Shown piece after piece: positions 13,012 to 13,827 of a stretch of 13,827 nt of DNA. Numbering within the stretch: position 1 is the stretch's first letter; every line of letters starts with the position of its first letter. Origin of the DNA: an uncultured Lachnospiraceae bacterium (lineage in GTDB: Bacteria > Bacillota > Clostridia > Lachnospirales > Lachnospiraceae); the NCBI GenBank assembly GCA_947177465.1, contig CAMWUP010000022.1, forward strand, positions 1-13,827, given 5' to 3'. The position numbers were made by a program, and so were the translations under genes. The notes below the pieces were generated by a model. It ran no database searches. It worked only from the letters and a program-made list of their open reading frames with translations, and was not told the DNA's origin.

Positions 13012-13827
13012 TATAATACCCCGTCTTTCAAATATTTGTAAAAGGTGTCTGCCGCAAGGCTTTTTCCACGCTCTTTGTCAGTGACTAGCTGTATAGAACG
13101 TCTGGGAAGCATACAGTTTATGGGAATCCGTACCAGCTTCTTTTCCGCCAGCAGGGGCTGTGCCAGTTGTTCTGCCACAAAGCCGATTCCTAAATTACTT
13201 TCAATCAGCGGCAGCATAAGGTCCGATGTTGCAACCTCCATGTCCGGCTCTATGTCTATTTTGTGTTCTATAAAAAAATTCCGGTACAGCTCATGGGTTG
13301 CGCTCCCTATGCCCAATCCAATCCATGGATATTTTTTAATCTCCTCCAGCTCTAAAGGCTCCCTGCACAGCTCTTTATACTGTGTCCCGCCTACAAGGAT
13401 TTCTTCAAAATCCAATACCTTTTCACTGATAACAGTCTTTGGCAGTTCAAAGGGCATCGTAATTACCGCAAAATCCAGTCTGCCGCTGATAAGCTGTTTC
13501 AGAATTTCCGGCGTTGAATGGTTGTGAATTCTAATTCTCATGGCAGGATATTTTGTCTTAAACCCACGCAGCTTCTTTAAGAGAAAAAGGTGCAGCGCTG
13601 TTTCTGTCACCCCTATCTCAACGGTGCCATATCGCAGCGAGCCCTGCCTGTATATTTCTTCCTGCCCGTTCAGCAAGTGCCTGTACGCAATTTCCACATG
13701 GAAAAAAAGCAATTTGCCCTCTTCTGTCAGACTGATTCCCCTTGCCTCGCGGATAAAAAGCCTGCAGTTTAACTGTGCTTCCAGCAACTTCATAACCCGC
13801 GTCACATTTGGCTGATTGCTTCCAAGC
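13011..13827 (-). CDS. LysR-type regulator, N-terminus cut by window edge
   Basis: 271 residues are visible and the frame remains open to the right edge, so the gene starts outside the window; a GTG at 13805 is not the likely start because the upstream codons continue the helix-turn-helix (LGSNQPNVTRVMKLLEAQLN followed by CRLFIREARGISLTEEG). About 25-30 residues should be missing compared with the usual length near 300. The effector-binding domain follows, with a beta-strand start at YGTVEIGVTETALHLFLL and the second subdomain near EEILVGGTQYKEL. The ligand cannot be read from the sequence. Its stop overlaps the start of the MetR-like gene by one base, which points to co-expression of two different LysR regulators. 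Confidence 0.9.
   Translation of the reverse strand, partial: LGSNQPNVTRVMKLLEAQLNCRLFIREARGISLTEEGKLLFFHVEIAYRHLLNGQEEIYRQGSLRYGTVEIGVTETALHLFLLKKLRGFKTKYPAMRIRIHNHSTPEILKQLISGRLDFAVITMPFELPKTVISEKVLDFEEILVGGTQYKELCREPLELEEIKKYPWIGLGIGSATHELYRNFFIEHKIDIEPDMEVATSDLMLPLIESNLGIGFVAEQLAQPLLAEKKLVRIPINCMLPRRSIQLVTDKERGKSLAADTFYKYLKDGVL

Noticed and set aside
13803..13805. GTG at 13805 as the start of the right-edge LysR gene
   Set aside because: The upstream codons in the same frame continue a normal LysR helix-turn-helix up to the window edge.

Overview
The window looks like a chromosomal segment of a Gram-positive Clostridia species, most probably Lachnospiraceae. The evidence is AGGAGG-type ribosome binding sites, a hisS-aspS pair, a stand-alone RelQ-type alarmone synthetase, an AgrC/AgrA-like two-component pair and intermediate base composition. 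That placement is an inference from gene content; no rRNA or other phylogenetic marker is present. All thirteen genes, two of them cut by the window edges, lie on the minus strand, so transcription runs from high to low coordinates. No gap between genes exceeds about 180 bases. I see no tRNA, rRNA, CRISPR array, insertion sequence or phage gene.

In transcription order the right end is a methionine module. A partial LysR-type regulator (13827 to 13011) overlaps by one base a second, MetR/MtaR-like LysR regulator (13011 to 12088). Next come metE (11983 to 9698) and metF (9657 to 8779). A 19-base palindrome at 12075-12093, CCATAGTTTTAAACTATGG, overlaps the stop codon of the second regulator. Its core is identical to the Met-box described for streptococcal MetR/MtaR. 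It sits about 66 bases upstream of the start site predicted from a -35/-10 pair with a 17-base spacer. This is the clearest regulatory circuit in the window.

The middle is a housekeeping block: hisS (8599 to 7340), aspS (7327 to 5522), an Sfp-type phosphopantetheinyl transferase overlapping the end of aspS (5528 to 4809), and a RelQ/RelP-like (p)ppGpp synthetase (4711 to 4034). A good sigma-A promoter lies in front of hisS, and no T-box is visible.

The left third is a possible cell-surface module: a 292-residue protein with a FliD C-domain-like middle and a Gly/Tyr-rich tail (3884 to 3006), a LytTR response regulator (2969 to 2280), a GHKL sensor kinase (2270 to 873) and a zinc N-acetylmuramoyl-L-alanine amidase (801 to 256). 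A stem-loop terminator candidate overlaps the amidase stop. The start of a Na+/phosphate cotransporter is cut by the left edge. The unrecognised FliD-like, Gly/Tyr-rich protein directly in front of an Agr-like two-component system is the best candidate for something undescribed.
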